From NCBI RefSeq assembly GCF_030035675.1, contig NC_084482.1, forward strand, positions 230,983,943 to 231,047,942: a stretch of DNA of 64,000 nt, read 5' to 3'. The notes under the pieces were generated by a model. The model did no database searches. It was given only the letters and a program-made list of their open reading frames with translations, and was not told where the DNA came from. The position numbers and the translations under genes are program-made. This document shows positions 11,455 through 23,731 of the stretch, in pieces (positions within the stretch are counted from its first letter, which is position 1; the number at the start of each line of letters is the position of its first letter). This DNA comes from Rhineura floridana (Eukaryota; Chordata; Lepidosauria; Squamata; Rhineuridae).

Positions 11455-11715
11455 TTGTTATGTGCCTTCAAGTCGATTACGACTTACGGCGACCCTATGA
11501 ATCAGCGACCTCCAAGAGCATCTGTCATGAACCACCCTGTTCAGATCTTGTAAGTTCAGGTCTGTGGCTTCCTTTATGGAATCAATCCGTCTCTTTTTTG
11601 GTCTTCCTCTTTTTCTACTCCCTTCTGTTTTTCCCAGCATTGTTGTCTTTTCTAGTGAATCACGTCTTCTCATGATGTGCCCAAAGTATGATAACCTCAG
11701 TTTCATCATTTTAGC
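11455..11715 (-). mobile_element. BovB (RTE) LINE 3' fragment
   Basis: The minus frame reads RLSYFGHIMRRRDSLEKTTM, GSRKRGRPKKRRIDSIKEAT and DRCSWRSLIHRVAVSR, the BovB ORF2 C-terminus. It ends in the CTTGAAGGCACATAAC tail. It is 5'-truncated. Confidence 0.9.
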
Positions 11716-11969
11716 TTCTAGTGATAGTTCTGGTTTAATTTGTTTAACATGGCTGCAACCATATCTACTCAGAAGTAAGTCCTATTGAGTTCTATGGGGC
11801 TTAGTTCCTTAATAAGCATGTTTACAGTTGCTGCCTTCAGGGGCATCCATCTGTGCTCCCATCTAACATCTCTGCAACACTAAACTCCTTTCTTCCAATA
11901 ATGGCCTGGCCTGAGGGCACGTAAACCCTTCTTGCCAGAAGCAAGTAAGCGAGATTAAATGTTCCCTAA

Positions 11970-12165
11970 AGGTGTTGAACTGTGACCTGGCAGACCAGGG
12001 TTTGAATCTCCAAACAGCCATGAAGCTCACTGGGTGACCTTGGGCCAGTCACTGCCTCTCAGACTCAGAGGAAGGCAATAGTAAACCACCTCTGTCTGAA
12101 TACTGCTTACCATGAAGACCCTATTTGGGATCAACTTGAAGGCAGTCCATTTCCATTTTGCATCA
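11970..12165 (+). mobile_element. Sauria-type SINE
   Basis: A tRNA-like head (ACCAGGGTTTGAATCTCC) is followed by a core (CTGGGTGACCTTGGGCCAGT, then GAGGAAGGCAATAGTAAACC) and a BovB-like tail (ATCAACTTGAAGGCAG). This architecture is that of the squamate Sauria SINE family. Confidence 0.8.
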
Positions 12166-12313
12166 CCCTAAGCTTGTGAGAAAGAATGACCTTGTCACTT
12201 CAGATGGACCTAGGAACACCCTATTTTAGTTAAGATTTCTATTTTAATCTCCAATCAGATAATTTTTTTTTGAATGGTATGCTCCAAGCAACTGTGGTTG
12301 ATACAATGTATCA

Positions 12314-12412
12314 TGTTTAATGATGTCACTAGGGCCTGCCCCGTGATGTCACTAGGGCCCGCCCCGTGATATCACTAGGGCCTGCCCCATGACATCACTA
12401 GGGCCCGCCCCC
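12314..12412. repeat. 23 bp minisatellite, four copies
   Basis: Four head-to-tail copies of a 23-base unit of the form TGATGTCACTAGGGCC + TGCCCCG with a few changes. Each has a CRE-like TGAYRTCA. Confidence 0.9.
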
Positions 12413-12652
12413 ATTTTCTCAGGTTTTTGGATGGTTCCGACCTGGCAACCCTACTCCCTTCGCTATAGCAATGCATCTGCTCTTTGGCCACTATGTGGCA
12501 ACACACTTAAACCACTCAGAATACTACCCCTTCCCTCAGTGGCCTAGAACTCTCTACTGGGGCAATTGCATTTCTTCCCCCCAGATTTCTGTCCCATTAT
12601 TTTGGGTGTATTTTATTCATAAAAGGGTCTCACACACCTTGTTCTTGATGTT

Positions 12653-15600
12653 CTTATGTGCCTTCAAGCCGATTACAACTTTTGGCGACCCTATGAATCA
12701 GCGACCTCCAAGAGCATCTGTCATGAACCTCGCTGTTCAGATCTTGTAAGTTCAGGTCTCTGGCTTCCTTTATGGAACAATCCATCTCTTGTTTGGCCTT
12801 CCTCTTTTTATACTCCCTTCTGTTTTTCCCAGCATTATGGTCTTTTCTAGGGAATCATGTCTTCCCATCATGTGTCCAAAGTATGATAACCTCAGTTTCA
12901 TCATTTCAACTTCTAATCGTAGTTCTGGTTTAAGTTTGTTCTAAAACCCAATTATTGGTCATTTTCGCAGTCCATGGCATGCGCAAAGCTCTCCTCCAAC
13001 ACCACACTTCAAAGGAGTTGATTTTTATCTGCTTTTTTCACTGTCCAACTTTCACATCCATATATAGAGATCGGGAATACCATGGTCTGAATGATCCTGA
13101 CTTTGGTGTTCAGTGATACATCTTTGCATTTGAGGATCTTTTCTAGTTCTCTCACAGCTGCCCTCCCCAGTCCTAGCCTTCTTCTGATTTCTTGACTATT
13201 GTCTCCATTTTAGTTAATGACTGTGCCGAGGTATTGATAATCCTTGACAAGTTCAATGTCCTCATTGTCAACTGTAAAGTTACATAAATCTTCTGTTGTC
13301 ATTACTTTAGTCTTCCTGACTTTCATCTGTAGTCCTGCTTTTGTGCTTTCCTCTTTAACTTTCATCAGCATTCGTTTCTAATTATTACTGGTTTCTGCTA
13401 AGAGTATGGTATCGTCTGCATATCTTAAATTATTGATGTTTCTCCCTCCAGTTTTCACACCTTCATCTTGCTCCAATCCCTCTTTCCGTATGATATGTTC
13501 TGCGTACAGATTAAACAAATAGGGTGATAAAATACACCCCTGTAACATGCCCTGTCCGATGGGGAACCCATCGGTTTCTCCATATTCTGTCCTTACAGTA
13601 GCCTCTTGTAGGTTGCACATCAGGACAATCAGATGCTGTGGCACCCCCATTCCTTTTAAAGCATTCCATAGTTTTTAATGATCTACACAGTCAAAGGCTT
13701 TGCTGTAATCTATAAAGCACAGGGTGATTTTCTTCTGAAATTCCTTGCTCCGTTCCATTATCCAACATATGTTTGCAATATGATCACTGGTGCCTCTTCC
13801 CTTTCTAAATCCAGCTTGGACGTCTGGCATTTCTCGCTCTATATATCGTAAGAGCCTTTGTTGTAGAATCTTGAGCATTACTTTACTTGCATGGGATATT
13901 AAGGCAATAGTTCGGTAATTACTGCATTCTCTGGGATCCCCTTTCTTTGGAAGTGGGATATATATTGAACGCTTCCAGTCTGTGGGCCATTGTTTAGTTT
14001 TCCATATTTCTTGACAAATTCTTGTCAAAATTTGGACAGATTCAGTCTCAGTAGCTTGTAGCAACTCTATTGGTACGCCGTCTATTCCTGGTGGTTTGTT
14101 TCTTCCAAGAATTTTAAGAGCAGCTTTCACCTCACATTCTGAAATTTCTGATTCTTCATCATATGGTTCCTCCGTGAATGAATCTGTCATCCTGGCATCT
14201 CTTTTATAGAGTTCTTCAGTGTATTGCTTCCGTCTTCCTTTTATTTCATCTCGGTCAGTCAGTGTGTTCCCCTGTTGATTATTCAACATCCCTACTCGTG
14301 GTTTAAATTTCCCTTTCATTTCTCTAATCTTTTGGAATATGGCTGTTGTTCTTCCCTTTTTGTTGTCCTCTTCTCTTTCTATACAGTAACTATTGTAATA
14401 GTTCTCTTTGTCCCTACGTACTAGTCGCTGTATAGTTGCATTTAGGGTTCTGACCGTGTTTCTATCTCCTTTTGCTTTTGCTTTCCTTCTCTCTTTAACC
14501 ATTTTAAGAGTTTCTTCAGTCATCCATTGGGGTCTTTCTCTCTTTTTAACAAGAGGTATTGTCTTTTTGTATTCTTCCCTGATAACGTCTTTGACTTCAT
14601 TCCATAGTTCTTCTGGTTCTCTGTCAACTAAGTTTAAAGCCTCAAACCAGTTCCTTATTTGATCTTTATGTGTTTCTGGGATGTTATTTAAATTGTATTT
14701 TGGCATTATGAGTGCTTTGTTCTTCTTCTTTAGCTTTACTCTGATTTTCGATACGATCAGTTCATGATCTATACCGCAGTCTGCTCCTGGTCTTGTTTTT
14801 GCAGAAAGTATGGAACTTCTCCATCTTCTGTTTCCAATTATATAATCAATTTGATTCCTATATTGACCATCTGGTGATGTCCACGTGTATAGTCGTCTTT
14901 TTGGTTGCTCAAAAACTGTGTTGGCAAGAAACAAATTATTGGCTTCACAGAATTCAATAAGTCTTTCTCCTGCTTCATTTCTGTCACCTAAGCCCCATTT
15001 CCCCACAATTCCTAGTTCTTCTCTGTTCCCTACTTTTGCATTCCAGTCCCCCATGATTATCATCATATCTTGTTTTGGTGTGTGATCAATTTCCTCCTGT
15101 ACTTCTGCATAAAATCTCTCCAATTCCTCTTCTTCTGTGTTTAATGTTGGAGCGTAGACTTGGATGATGGTTATGTTAATAGGTTTCCCATTTAATCTCA
15201 TTGATATCACTCGCTCAGACCTTGCGTTGTAGCTCCTAATTGCTTTTGCTACAACACTTCTCACTATTAAAGAACCCCGTTTCTTCTTACTTTCTCATTT
15301 CCTGCATAAAATATTTGTAATTGCAAGATTGAAAATGTCCCATTCCCGTCCATTTTAATTCACTCATGCCAAGTATTGTAATGTTGATACGTTCCATTTC
15401 TTGCTTGACAATTTCTAACTTTCCCTGGTTCATGCTTCTCACATTCCATGTTCCTATTGTGTGTGTCGTACAACTCTGGACTCTCCTCTTGCATCTGTGC
15501 GCATCACCCTCTGGGCTTCCTTTCGGCTTTGACCCAGCTGCGTCATTAGTCACAGCTCTACTTGTCCTTGTCCTTTGTTCTTCCCCAGTAGCTCACTGAG

Positions 15601-15883
15601 TGCCTTCTGACCTGGGGGTTTCATCTTCCAGCACTATCTCGTGTTGCATTTTGGATACTCTGTTCATAGGGTTTTCATGGTAAGAGGTATTCAGAGGTGG
15701 TTTACCATTGCCTTCCTCTGAGTCTGGATGCATCTTAGTCTGGTGTCTCAGCTTTTACCATTCCACCATGGGTGCCCCTGCTAGGAGTCTAGCCTCTTGG
15801 TCTAGACTCCTGACGGCATTGCTCTCAGCTTCTTCAACACTCTCAAACCCCTCACCACATTAAGGTGTGCATCCTAAAGGGGG
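12653..15883 (-). mobile_element. Nearly full-length BovB (RTE clade) LINE
   Basis: Read on the minus strand. The 5' part (15560-15883) is non-coding. The endonuclease N-terminus is at 15287-15553 (TWNVRSMNQGKLEIVKQ, MSELKWTGMG). A 529 aa frame at 13675-15264 continues the endonuclease (IIMGDWNAKVGN, NQIDYIIGN, IDHELI) and enters the reverse transcriptase (GIDGVPIELL, DVQAGFRKGRGTSDHI, DYSKAFDCVDH). The frame at 13378-13650 carries QGCILSPYLFNLYAE and the catalytic YADD. The C-terminus lies in 12653-13370 and ends in the CTTGAAGGCACATAAG tail. Length is about 3.2 kb, close to complete for BovB. At least three breaks split the ORF, so it is inactive. It sits in beta intron 1. Confidence 0.93.
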
Positions 15884-16007
15884 CTCACACACCTTACAAA
15901 GGAACATTTTCTCTTTCAAAGTACTTCCCTTGAGCTAACAGAGAGCCTGCTTCTTGGAGCTGGGAGAACTCATGGAGGAGACCTTTGCAGCAGCCCGTTT
16001 TAATCAA

Positions 16008-17305
16008 TATTCACTAATAGGCAAAAAACCTTGCAGTTTAAGAACATACCTATAGCCCACAGCTATTTCTATCAAACTTTAAAAAGCAGGGAAATTGGGC
16101 AGCTCTAGTGAATGCACCAGGGGAGCAGGAGTCCTGACCTCTCTGAGATATTGGACCACCCTACAAATTGGTCAAGATGCAAAGACAATTTGGGTTGGTC
16201 TTTCACAGTCCAATCCACTTCCTGTGTAGCTTGGAAGAATTTGGTAACGTACCTCTGAGCATATGGTGAGTGGTGGCAACACCTGCCATCTCCAAAGATG
16301 GAGAATTATATTTTTGTATGTTTGTTAGTGTTCTTACTTTGCTTCTTTCCCGTTTTACTAATATTTCTACCGAGAATCTAAACTAGAAAATTTTATTTCC
16401 CTCATTATTCATCCTAGAAATCCGTGTCAAATTGATTTTTATTAATTTCAAAGCCTTTTTATTGGTCAATGTCATATGATGGTGAAGACAGCCTTTTGTG
16501 TTTCAAATTGGAAGTTATGTTCTATTTCTATTTTCGGTGCATTATCAGTGGATTTTGGACCTGCAGTTTGATTAAAAATCAGATTGAGGATGCATATTTT
16601 CAGCCTGCTATGTTTAAACCACTTCATTTAAGGCAAGGTGGGCACAGTCAACTAAAAACATAGAGGACACCTAGCATTTTGCTAGAATATATTTCACCTC
16701 CCACTGTTTTATCTTGTGCAAATTGAGACACTCCTGAGGTCCACTGGAGACTATCCTGCAGAAGTCAGTGCCATTATTCCACAATTATGTTAGCAGTTTT
16801 TTTAGTGTAAATTTTGCAAGGTGTTGCTGTACTTCACATATTCACAGAAACAGAAACAAAAGAAAATGATTTCCTATAGGGAACTTCACTAAAATTGCAA
16901 AGGAAATCAGACATGTTCAAAGTGACCATCTGAACTATGTCAACTGTCTTAATAATGTTGCTTCCTCCCTGCTAAAACAAGACCACCACAGCACATGTCT
17001 TCTTTCTATTATTTGAGCTGTGTGCAGGTGTTGCCACCACTCACCATATGCTCAGAGGCACATGCTACCAAATTCTTCCAAGCTACACAGGAAGTGGACT
17101 GGACTGTGAAAGACCAACCCAAATGGTGTTTGCATTTTGACCAATTTGTAGGGCAGTCCAATATCTCAGAGAGGAGGTCAGGTCTCGTGCTCCCCTGGTG
17201 CATTCAGTATAGCTGCCCAATTTCCCTGCTTTTTAAAGTTTGATAGAAATATCTGTGGGCTATAGGTACATTCTTAAACCGCAAGGTTTTTTGCCTATTA
17301 GTGAA
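16008..17305. mobile_element. Non-autonomous DNA transposon with long inverted ends (about 285 bp)
   Basis: The segment 16008-16290 is the reverse complement of about 17026-17305, beginning ATTCACTAATAGGCAAAAAA. Identity is high over the whole arm. The interior (16290-17025) has no transposase frame. The superfamily is not assigned. A short LTR-like element sits immediately to its right. Confidence 0.85.
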
Positions 17306-17310
17306 TTTCC

Positions 17311-17580
17311 TGTAGGCAGCACCCGATGGCAGTTGAAAGATACTCACACACAGGCCATTAAGTGTTTAAGAGTCATTTACTGACAGAAGGTTCTTGTACA
17401 GATACAGACACGAAGACTTTTCTCTCTCAACTCTCCTAACACCCCCACACCTTGCAGTTTCTCTTTCAAGGTTTTATAGACTTTCGGTTTTGTGCCAGCT
17501 GCGGTCTGTCCTTGAGATGCTGCACAGTTTTAACCCCTTACTTGTCTTTCTGGAAACACTGCACAGTCCAGCAGCCTACA
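17311..17580. mobile_element. Solo LTR-like insertion (270 bp) with 5 bp target duplication
   Basis: It starts TGTAGGC and ends GCCTACA. It is flanked on both sides by TTTCC (17306-17310 and 17581-17585). TG...CA ends with a 5 bp duplication fit a solo LTR; the family is unknown. Confidence 0.7.
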
Positions 17581-17639
17581 TTTCCTTGCTTTTTATTCCA
17601 GGGGGTAAGAAATGGGATCCTATGCAAGTTTGCTGAGAA

Positions 17640-18065
17640 TGGATTGATCATGTGCATACTTATTGAGTTCAGTGGGATTTACTCCCCAGCAATCATGCTT
17701 AGGATAGGTGACACTGACCACAGGGGATGGGGAAGGCAGGAGGCGGAAGAGGAGGAGGGAGAGGAGGAAAGGCAGTGGGGAGGACTGGGATGGGAGCAGG
17801 CAGGAGGGGGAGGGGAGAAGGACAGGTTTGATCATTTGCATATTTATTGAGTTCAGTGCTATTTACTCCTGTGCAATCATGCTTACAATAGGTAAAACTG
17901 ACCGGGGGGGAGGGCTGGAGTGGGCAGGGGAGGAGGAAGAGGGGGAGAATGAAGGGAAAGGAGAGGGGGGGAAAGCAGGTCTGATCATTTGCATGCTTAT
18001 TGAGTTCAATGGGATTTACTCCTATGCAATCCAGGATAGAACAGGAGAAACTGACCATTGGGGAG
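17640..18065. repeat. Three diverged tandem units with purine-rich spacers
   Basis: Units at about 17640, 17826 and 17982 share TGATCATKTGCAT, TATTGAGTTCAGTG and TTTACTCC, followed by a G/A-rich stretch. Units two and three contain ATTTGCAT, an octamer motif. Bases 18066-18390 show no recognised feature. Confidence 0.8.
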
Positions 18066-18389
18066 GAGGGGGAAGCAGATCATCATGACATGACCTGCCC
18101 ACCAGTCCTGAGCCCCCTCACCTTGAAAACAGTTCCGGGGTCCCTGTAGAAAGACCACATCATAGCTGGGAAAACACATGCAATGCAAGCAATTAACACT
18201 GAAGATGCAAGCAGTCCCTCTTCAGCAACAAGGGCAGATCCATGGCCACTGAGGGTCAAGCTCCCCAATTGGATGACTGAGAGATTTCACGGGGATATTA
18301 TTGCAGCCAGAGATCCTGGAGCCAGTATGGAACCTCCATTCACCAGAACACCAGGCTGACAAAGGCAGACAAGTTTAATTAATTAAAAT

Positions 18390-18650
18390 CCTTCCTAGGT
18401 GGGGCAGCAACCAGTGCAATTGCTGGCATGCAGCTATCAGAGGGAAATTAAGATGCGGCTGTGAAAGTTCTGAGGGAAAGATTTGGCAGAAGGATTATTA
18501 ATGCCCACATGGACAAGCTGCCAAGCCTGAAGCCAGTAAAAAGGTCAACTGGCACCTTGGCTTTACGCCACCTCTGTGAGGCCTGTGAGACTCAAGTACG
18601 CAGTGTGGAGTCCATGGGGGCTGTCTCTGATACCTGTGGAGTCTGCTGCG
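18390..18650 (+). mobile_element. BEL/Pao retrotransposon gag fossil
   Basis: The translation reads VKVLRERFGRRIINAHMDKL, then a PVKRSTGTLALRHLCE segment and QVRSVESMG. This is the order of the BEL/Pao gag domain (DUF1759 type). It is a short, broken internal piece with no LTR beside it. Confidence 0.7.
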
Positions 18651-18689
18651 TCCTATCCTGATGGAAATGATTCCTGAAGATACAGCGCT

Positions 18690-21600
18690 GGAGTTCAGCC
18701 GCAGTAGGGATAATAGTGATGATAATAGTGATGATAATAGTTACGCAGATGGTGTCGATGGGAGAGGTTTGGATTCTGGGGCCATGGTCTAAGCTCTTGG
18801 AGGGGGGACTGTTGGCAAGAGATGGGCTGCACCTCACAAGGACTGGGAAGAATCTCTTTGGCAGAAGTATGGCAAAAGTCATCAAGAGGGCTTTAAACTA
18901 AAGCCTCGGGGATGGAGATGATAGCTTAAATACCAATCCAAAGACAGCAGGTTGTAAACGTGAGGATTTGAAGGGTACAGGAGACACTGGGAGAGAGAAA
19001 GGGATGCATGGCAAAGCTCACGGTACATTAACGGAGGAATCCAATCAGGACAAAAGAGACTTCTGCTGTCTATATACCAACGCGCGGAGCTTGGGAAACA
19101 AGCAAGGGGAGCTTGAAGTCTTAGTGCATCAAGGCAAATATGACTTCATAGGGATAACGGTGGGATGACTCCCATGATTGGAATATAGCCATTCAAGGAT
19201 ATAAACTCTACAGAAAGAATAGAAGCAACAGAAAAGGAGGGGGAGTAGCGTTATACGTCAAAGACAAATACACCTCTATGGAAATCCAAGAGAGCGAACA
19301 AAGTGGTCCGGTAGAGACCATTTGGGTAAAAATAAATGGAGAAACAAATAAAACCGACATGGTAGTAGGTGTCTACTACAGACCCCCTGGCCAAGAAGAG
19401 GTGGTAGACGAGGCCTTTCGCAAACAAATCTCTGAAATCTCAAGGAGGCAAGAAGTAGTAGTGATGGGGGACTTCAACTACCCAGATATCTGCTGGGAGA
19501 CAAACTCTGCGAAGCACAAAGCCTCCAACAAATTCCTGATGGGCCTTGCTGATAATTTCCTCTTTCAAAAAGTAGAAGAAGGAACAAGGGGATCGGCAAT
19601 CCTGGACCTGATCTTAACTAACAGGGACCAGTTGGTCATGGAACCGACCAGAGGGACGGCAACCCTGGACTTAATCCTCAGTGGGGACCGGGACCTGGTG
19701 CGAGATGAAAGTGTTGTTGAACCGATTGGGAGCAGTGACCATGGTGCTATTAAATTAAACATACATGTAACTGGCCAATTGCCAAGAAAATCCAACACGG
19801 TCACATTTGACTTCAAAAGAGGAAACTTCACAAAAATGAGGGGATTGGTAAAAAGAAAGCTGAAAAACAAAGTCCAGAGGGTCACATCACTCAAAAATGC
19901 TTGGAAGTTGTTTAAAAACACTATATAAGAAGCTCAACTGGAGTGCATACCGCAGATCAGAAAAGGTACCGCCAGGGCCAAGAAGATGCCAGCATGGTTA
20001 ACGAGCAAAGTCAAGGAAGCTCTTAGAGGCAAAAAGTCTTCCTTCAAAAAATGGAAGTCTTGTCCAAATGAAGAAAATAAAAAAGAACACAAACTCTGGC
20101 AAAAGAAATGCAAGAAGACAATAAGGGATGCTAAAAAAGAATTTGAGGAGCACATTGCTAAGAACATAAAAACCAACAACAAAAAATTCTATCAATACAT
20201 TCAAAGCAGGAGACCATCTAGGGAGACAATTGGACCCTTGGATGATAAGGGAGTCAAAGGTGTACTAATGAACGATAAGGAGATTGCAGAGAAGCTAAAT
20301 GAATTCTTTGCATCTGTCTTCACAGTGGAAGATATAGGGCAGATCCCTGAACCTGAACTAACATTTGCAGGAAGGGATTCTGAGGAACTGAGACAAATAG
20401 TGGTAACGAGAGAGGAAGTTCTAAGCTTAATGGACAATATAAAAACTGACAAATCACCGGGCCCAGATGGCATCCACCCGAGAGTTCTCAAAGAACTCAA
20501 ATGTGAAATTGCTGATCTGCTAACTAAAATATGTAACTTGTCCCTCGGGTCCTCCTCCGTGCCCGAGGACTGGAAAGTGGCAAATGTAACGCCAATCTTC
20601 AAAAAGGGATCCAGAGGGGATCCTGGAAATTACAGGCCAGTTAGCTTAACTTCTGTCCCTGGAAAACTGGTAGAAAGTATTATTAAAGCTAGATTAACTA
20701 AGCACATAGAAGAACAAGCCTTGCTGAAGCAGAGCCAGCATGGCTTCTGCAAGGGAAAGTCCTGTCTCAGTAACCTATTAGAATTCTTTGAGAGTGTCAA
20801 CAAGCATATAGATAGAGGTGATCCAGTGGACACAGTGTACTTAGACTTTCAAAAAGCGTTTGACAAGGTACCTCACCAAAGGCTTCTGAGGAAGCTTAGC
20901 AGTCATGGAATAAGAGGAGAGGTCCTCTTGTGGATAAGGAATTGGTTAAGAAGCAGAAAGCAGAGAGTAGGAATCAACGGACAGTTCTCCCAATGGAGGG
21001 CTGTAGAAAGTGGAGTCCCTCAAGGATCGGTATTGGGACCTGTACTTTTCAACTTGTTCATTAATGACCTAGAATTAGGAGTGAGCAGTGAAGTGGCCAA
21101 GTTTGCTGATGACACTAAATTGTTCAGGGTTGTTAAAACAAAAAGGGATTGCGAAGAGCTCCAAAAAGACCTCTCCAGACTGAGTGAATGGGCAGAAAAA
21201 TGGCAAATGCAATTCAATATAAACAAGTGTAAAATTATGCCTATTGGAGCAAAAAATCTTAATTTCACATACACGCTCATGGGGTCTGAACTGGCGGTGA
21301 CCGACCAGGAGAGAGACCTCGGGGTTGTAGTGGACAGCACGATGAAAATGTCGACCCAGTGTGCGGCAGCTGTGAAAAAGGCAAATTCCATGCTAGCGAT
21401 AATTAGGAAAGGTATTGAAAATAAAACAGCCGATATCATAATGCCATTGTATAAATCTATGGTGCGGCTGCATTTGGAATACTGTGTACAGTTCTGGTCG
21501 CCTCATCTCAAAAAGGATATTCTAGAGTTGGAAAAGGTTCAGAAGAGGGCAACCAGAATGATCAAGGGGATGGAGCGACTCCCTTACGAGGAAAGGTTGC

Positions 21601-22132
21601 AGCATTTGGGGCTTTTTAGTTTAGAGAAAAGGCGGGTCAGAGGAGACATGATAGAAGTGTATAAAATTATGCATGGCATTGAGAAAGTGGATAGAGAAAA
21701 GTTCTTCTCCCTCTCTCATAATACTAGAACTCGTGGACATTCAAAGAAGCTGAATGTTGGAAGATTCAGGACAGACAAAAGGAAGTACTTCTTTACTCAG
21801 CGCATAGTTAAACTATGGAATTTGCTCCCACAAGATGCAGTAACGGCCACCAGCTTGGACGGCTTTAAAAGAAGATTAGACAAATTCATGGAGGACAGGG
21901 CTATCAATGGCTACTAGCCTTGATGGCTGTGCTCTGCCACCCTAGTCAGAGGCAGCATGCTTCTGAAAACCAGTTGCTGGAAGCCTCAGGAGGGGAGAGT
22001 GTTCTTGCACTCGGGTCCTGCTTGTGGGCTTCCCCCAGGCACCTGGTTGGCCACTGTGAGAACAGGATGCTGGACTAGATGGGCCACTGGCCTGATCCAG
22101 CAGGCTCTTCTTATGTTCTTATGTTCTTATGA
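18690..22132 (+). mobile_element. Nearly full-length CR1 LINE
   Basis: The left end keeps the tail of ORF1 (GLLARDGLHLTRTGKNLFG, an esterase-like end). ORF2 begins near 19060: endonuclease with LYTNARSLGNK, GVYYRPPGQ, VVMGDFNYPDICWE and SSDHGAIKL. A 643 aa frame at 19986-21917 carries the reverse transcriptase (DKSPGPDGIHPRVLKEL, YLDFQKAFDKVPHQRLL, GVPQGSVLGPVLFNLFINDL, FADDTKLF) and the C-terminal domain. Only two breaks are seen in ORF2: one near 19166-19190 and a stop at 19926-19928 that keeps frame. The 3' UTR ends in TTCTTATG repeats at 22108-22132. It is young compared with other CR1 pieces here. Confidence 0.95.
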
Positions 22133-22438
22133 ATTGGTCACGGGAATTAAAGCCGTCAGTACCTTGGGGGAAAGTGACCACGTAATGCTGGAATTTGTGA
22201 TTCTGGGGAAAGCCAAACATGGCCAACATAGTCAAACATGGACCTTGGATTTCAGGAAAGCCGATTTTAGCAAGCTCAGGGAAATGATGAGTAGGATCCA
22301 GTAGCTAGATAGACTAAAGAAAAAAGGAGCCCAAGAAGCGTGTTAGTTCATGAAGAAGGTATTACAAAAAGTGCAATCGCAAACAATTCCAAAGAGAAAG
22401 AAAAACGGAAGACATCGGAAAAAGCCAATGTGGCTACA
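22133..22438 (+). mobile_element. CR1 endonuclease fragment of a different subfamily
   Basis: The translation has TLGESDHVMLEFVILGK and TWTLDFRKADFSKLREMM, the part after the endonuclease catalytic SDH. It is older than the CR1 to its left. Confidence 0.7.
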
Positions 22439-22860
22439 CGGAATCATAGAATCATAGAATCATAGAGTTGGAAGGGGCCTTGGAGGCCATCGAGTCCAAC
22501 CCCTGCTCACAGCAGGAAATCCACAGCTAGAGCATCTCCCGCAGATAGCTGTCCAGCCTCTGCTTGAAGACATCCAGCGAAGGGGATCCCACCACCTCCC
22601 TAGGCAGTCGGTTCCATTGCCGAAGTGCCCTTACTGTCAAGCAGTTCCTTCTAATGCCCAATCTGAATCTACGGTCCTGCAACTTAAAACCATTAGACCT
22701 AGTCCTACCCTCTGGGGCAGCAGAGAACAAATCTGTACCCTCCTCTATGTGACAGCCCTTCAGGTACTTAAAGAGTGCAATCATGTCACCCCTCAGCCTT
22801 CTCTTCACCAGACTGAACATGCCAAGTTCCTTCAACCTTTGCTCATAAGACTTGTTCTCC
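22439..22860 (-). mobile_element. CR1 LINE 3' end
   Basis: Three copies of ATCATAGA mark the 3' tail on the minus strand. The frame reads [39 protein letters not shown] and LDVFKQRLDSYL. Confidence 0.9.
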
Positions 22861-22879
22861 CAGAGGGGGAGGGACAGGT

Positions 22880-23075
22880 GGGTTGAGCTGGAATGAGAGG
22901 CTGCTCTGCATGCAGAGGGCCCCAGGCTCAGTGCCGCCCCCCACATCTCCAGGAGGCAGGGCTGGGAAGGAGGACCCTTCTCTGATGTAGACCCTGGGCA
23001 GCCATGCAGCCAGCCTGGGCTAGACAGGCAGATGGTTTGACTTGTTATGAGGCATGTTCCTAGTTCCTATGACCA
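22880..23075 (+). mobile_element. tRNA-derived SINE
   Basis: The segment GAGGCTGCTCTGCATGCAGA, CCAGGCTCAGTGCC (B-box-like) and CTCCAGGAGGCAGGGCTGGG matches the SINE seen at 47588-47745 and 63010-63200. Bases 23076-23731 hold no recognised feature. Confidence 0.6.
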
Positions 23076-23731
23076 CAAGTGAATGGGGTGGCTTATGTGA
23101 TTAGGGGGCGGGGAGCTGGCCTGTGGCCTGCCTAAAGGTTCAGGGCAGCACCCCAAAGTTCAGGGGGGCAGGTTTCTTTCTGTAATAAACTTAATTGTTT
23201 TTCCTAAAAAAATAGGAGGCAGAAAAAATTAGCAGGGGAGGGGCGCTGTAGGCCTCCCCCCCCCAGGCTATGGGTCGTGGGGAGGTTGATGAGGGAGTCA
23301 GGTTCAGGTTCCTTGGAGTGGGGAGGGCTCTGCCCCACTTTCACTGCCGGGTTCCTCATTATTGAGGAGGGGCAGCTGTAAGAGGGTGATGCTACTGGGA
23401 GATTATCGTGATTGGTTTTATTGAGTTAATGATTTGTTATGATTAATCTGCCCTCGGCTGCCGTGGGGGCAGGGTCTGGGGCTTTTTTAACAGGGCAATA
23501 TTGCGGGTTACTCTTCAGCCGCCTAAATAGTTGCAATAAATATGTAAATAAGCAAATAACTCTCCTTCCCACCCCCCAAAAGCCCCAGCTACTGTTTCTG
23601 AGTGTGGGGAGGATGCTGCCCTCCTCCTCTGCCAGCCCCAGCGGAAGCCCCCTTTGCTGCTGCCCCACTGATGTTTTGGGGGTCTCTGGAAAGGCTTTTC
23701 TCTTACTCCTCCAGATGGGATATTTGCTCAC

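Noticed and set aside
18083-18268. Possible small minus-strand exon (about 45 bp) between an AG acceptor and a GTGAGG donor
   Set aside because: The translation matches nothing I know, and no neighbouring exon was found.
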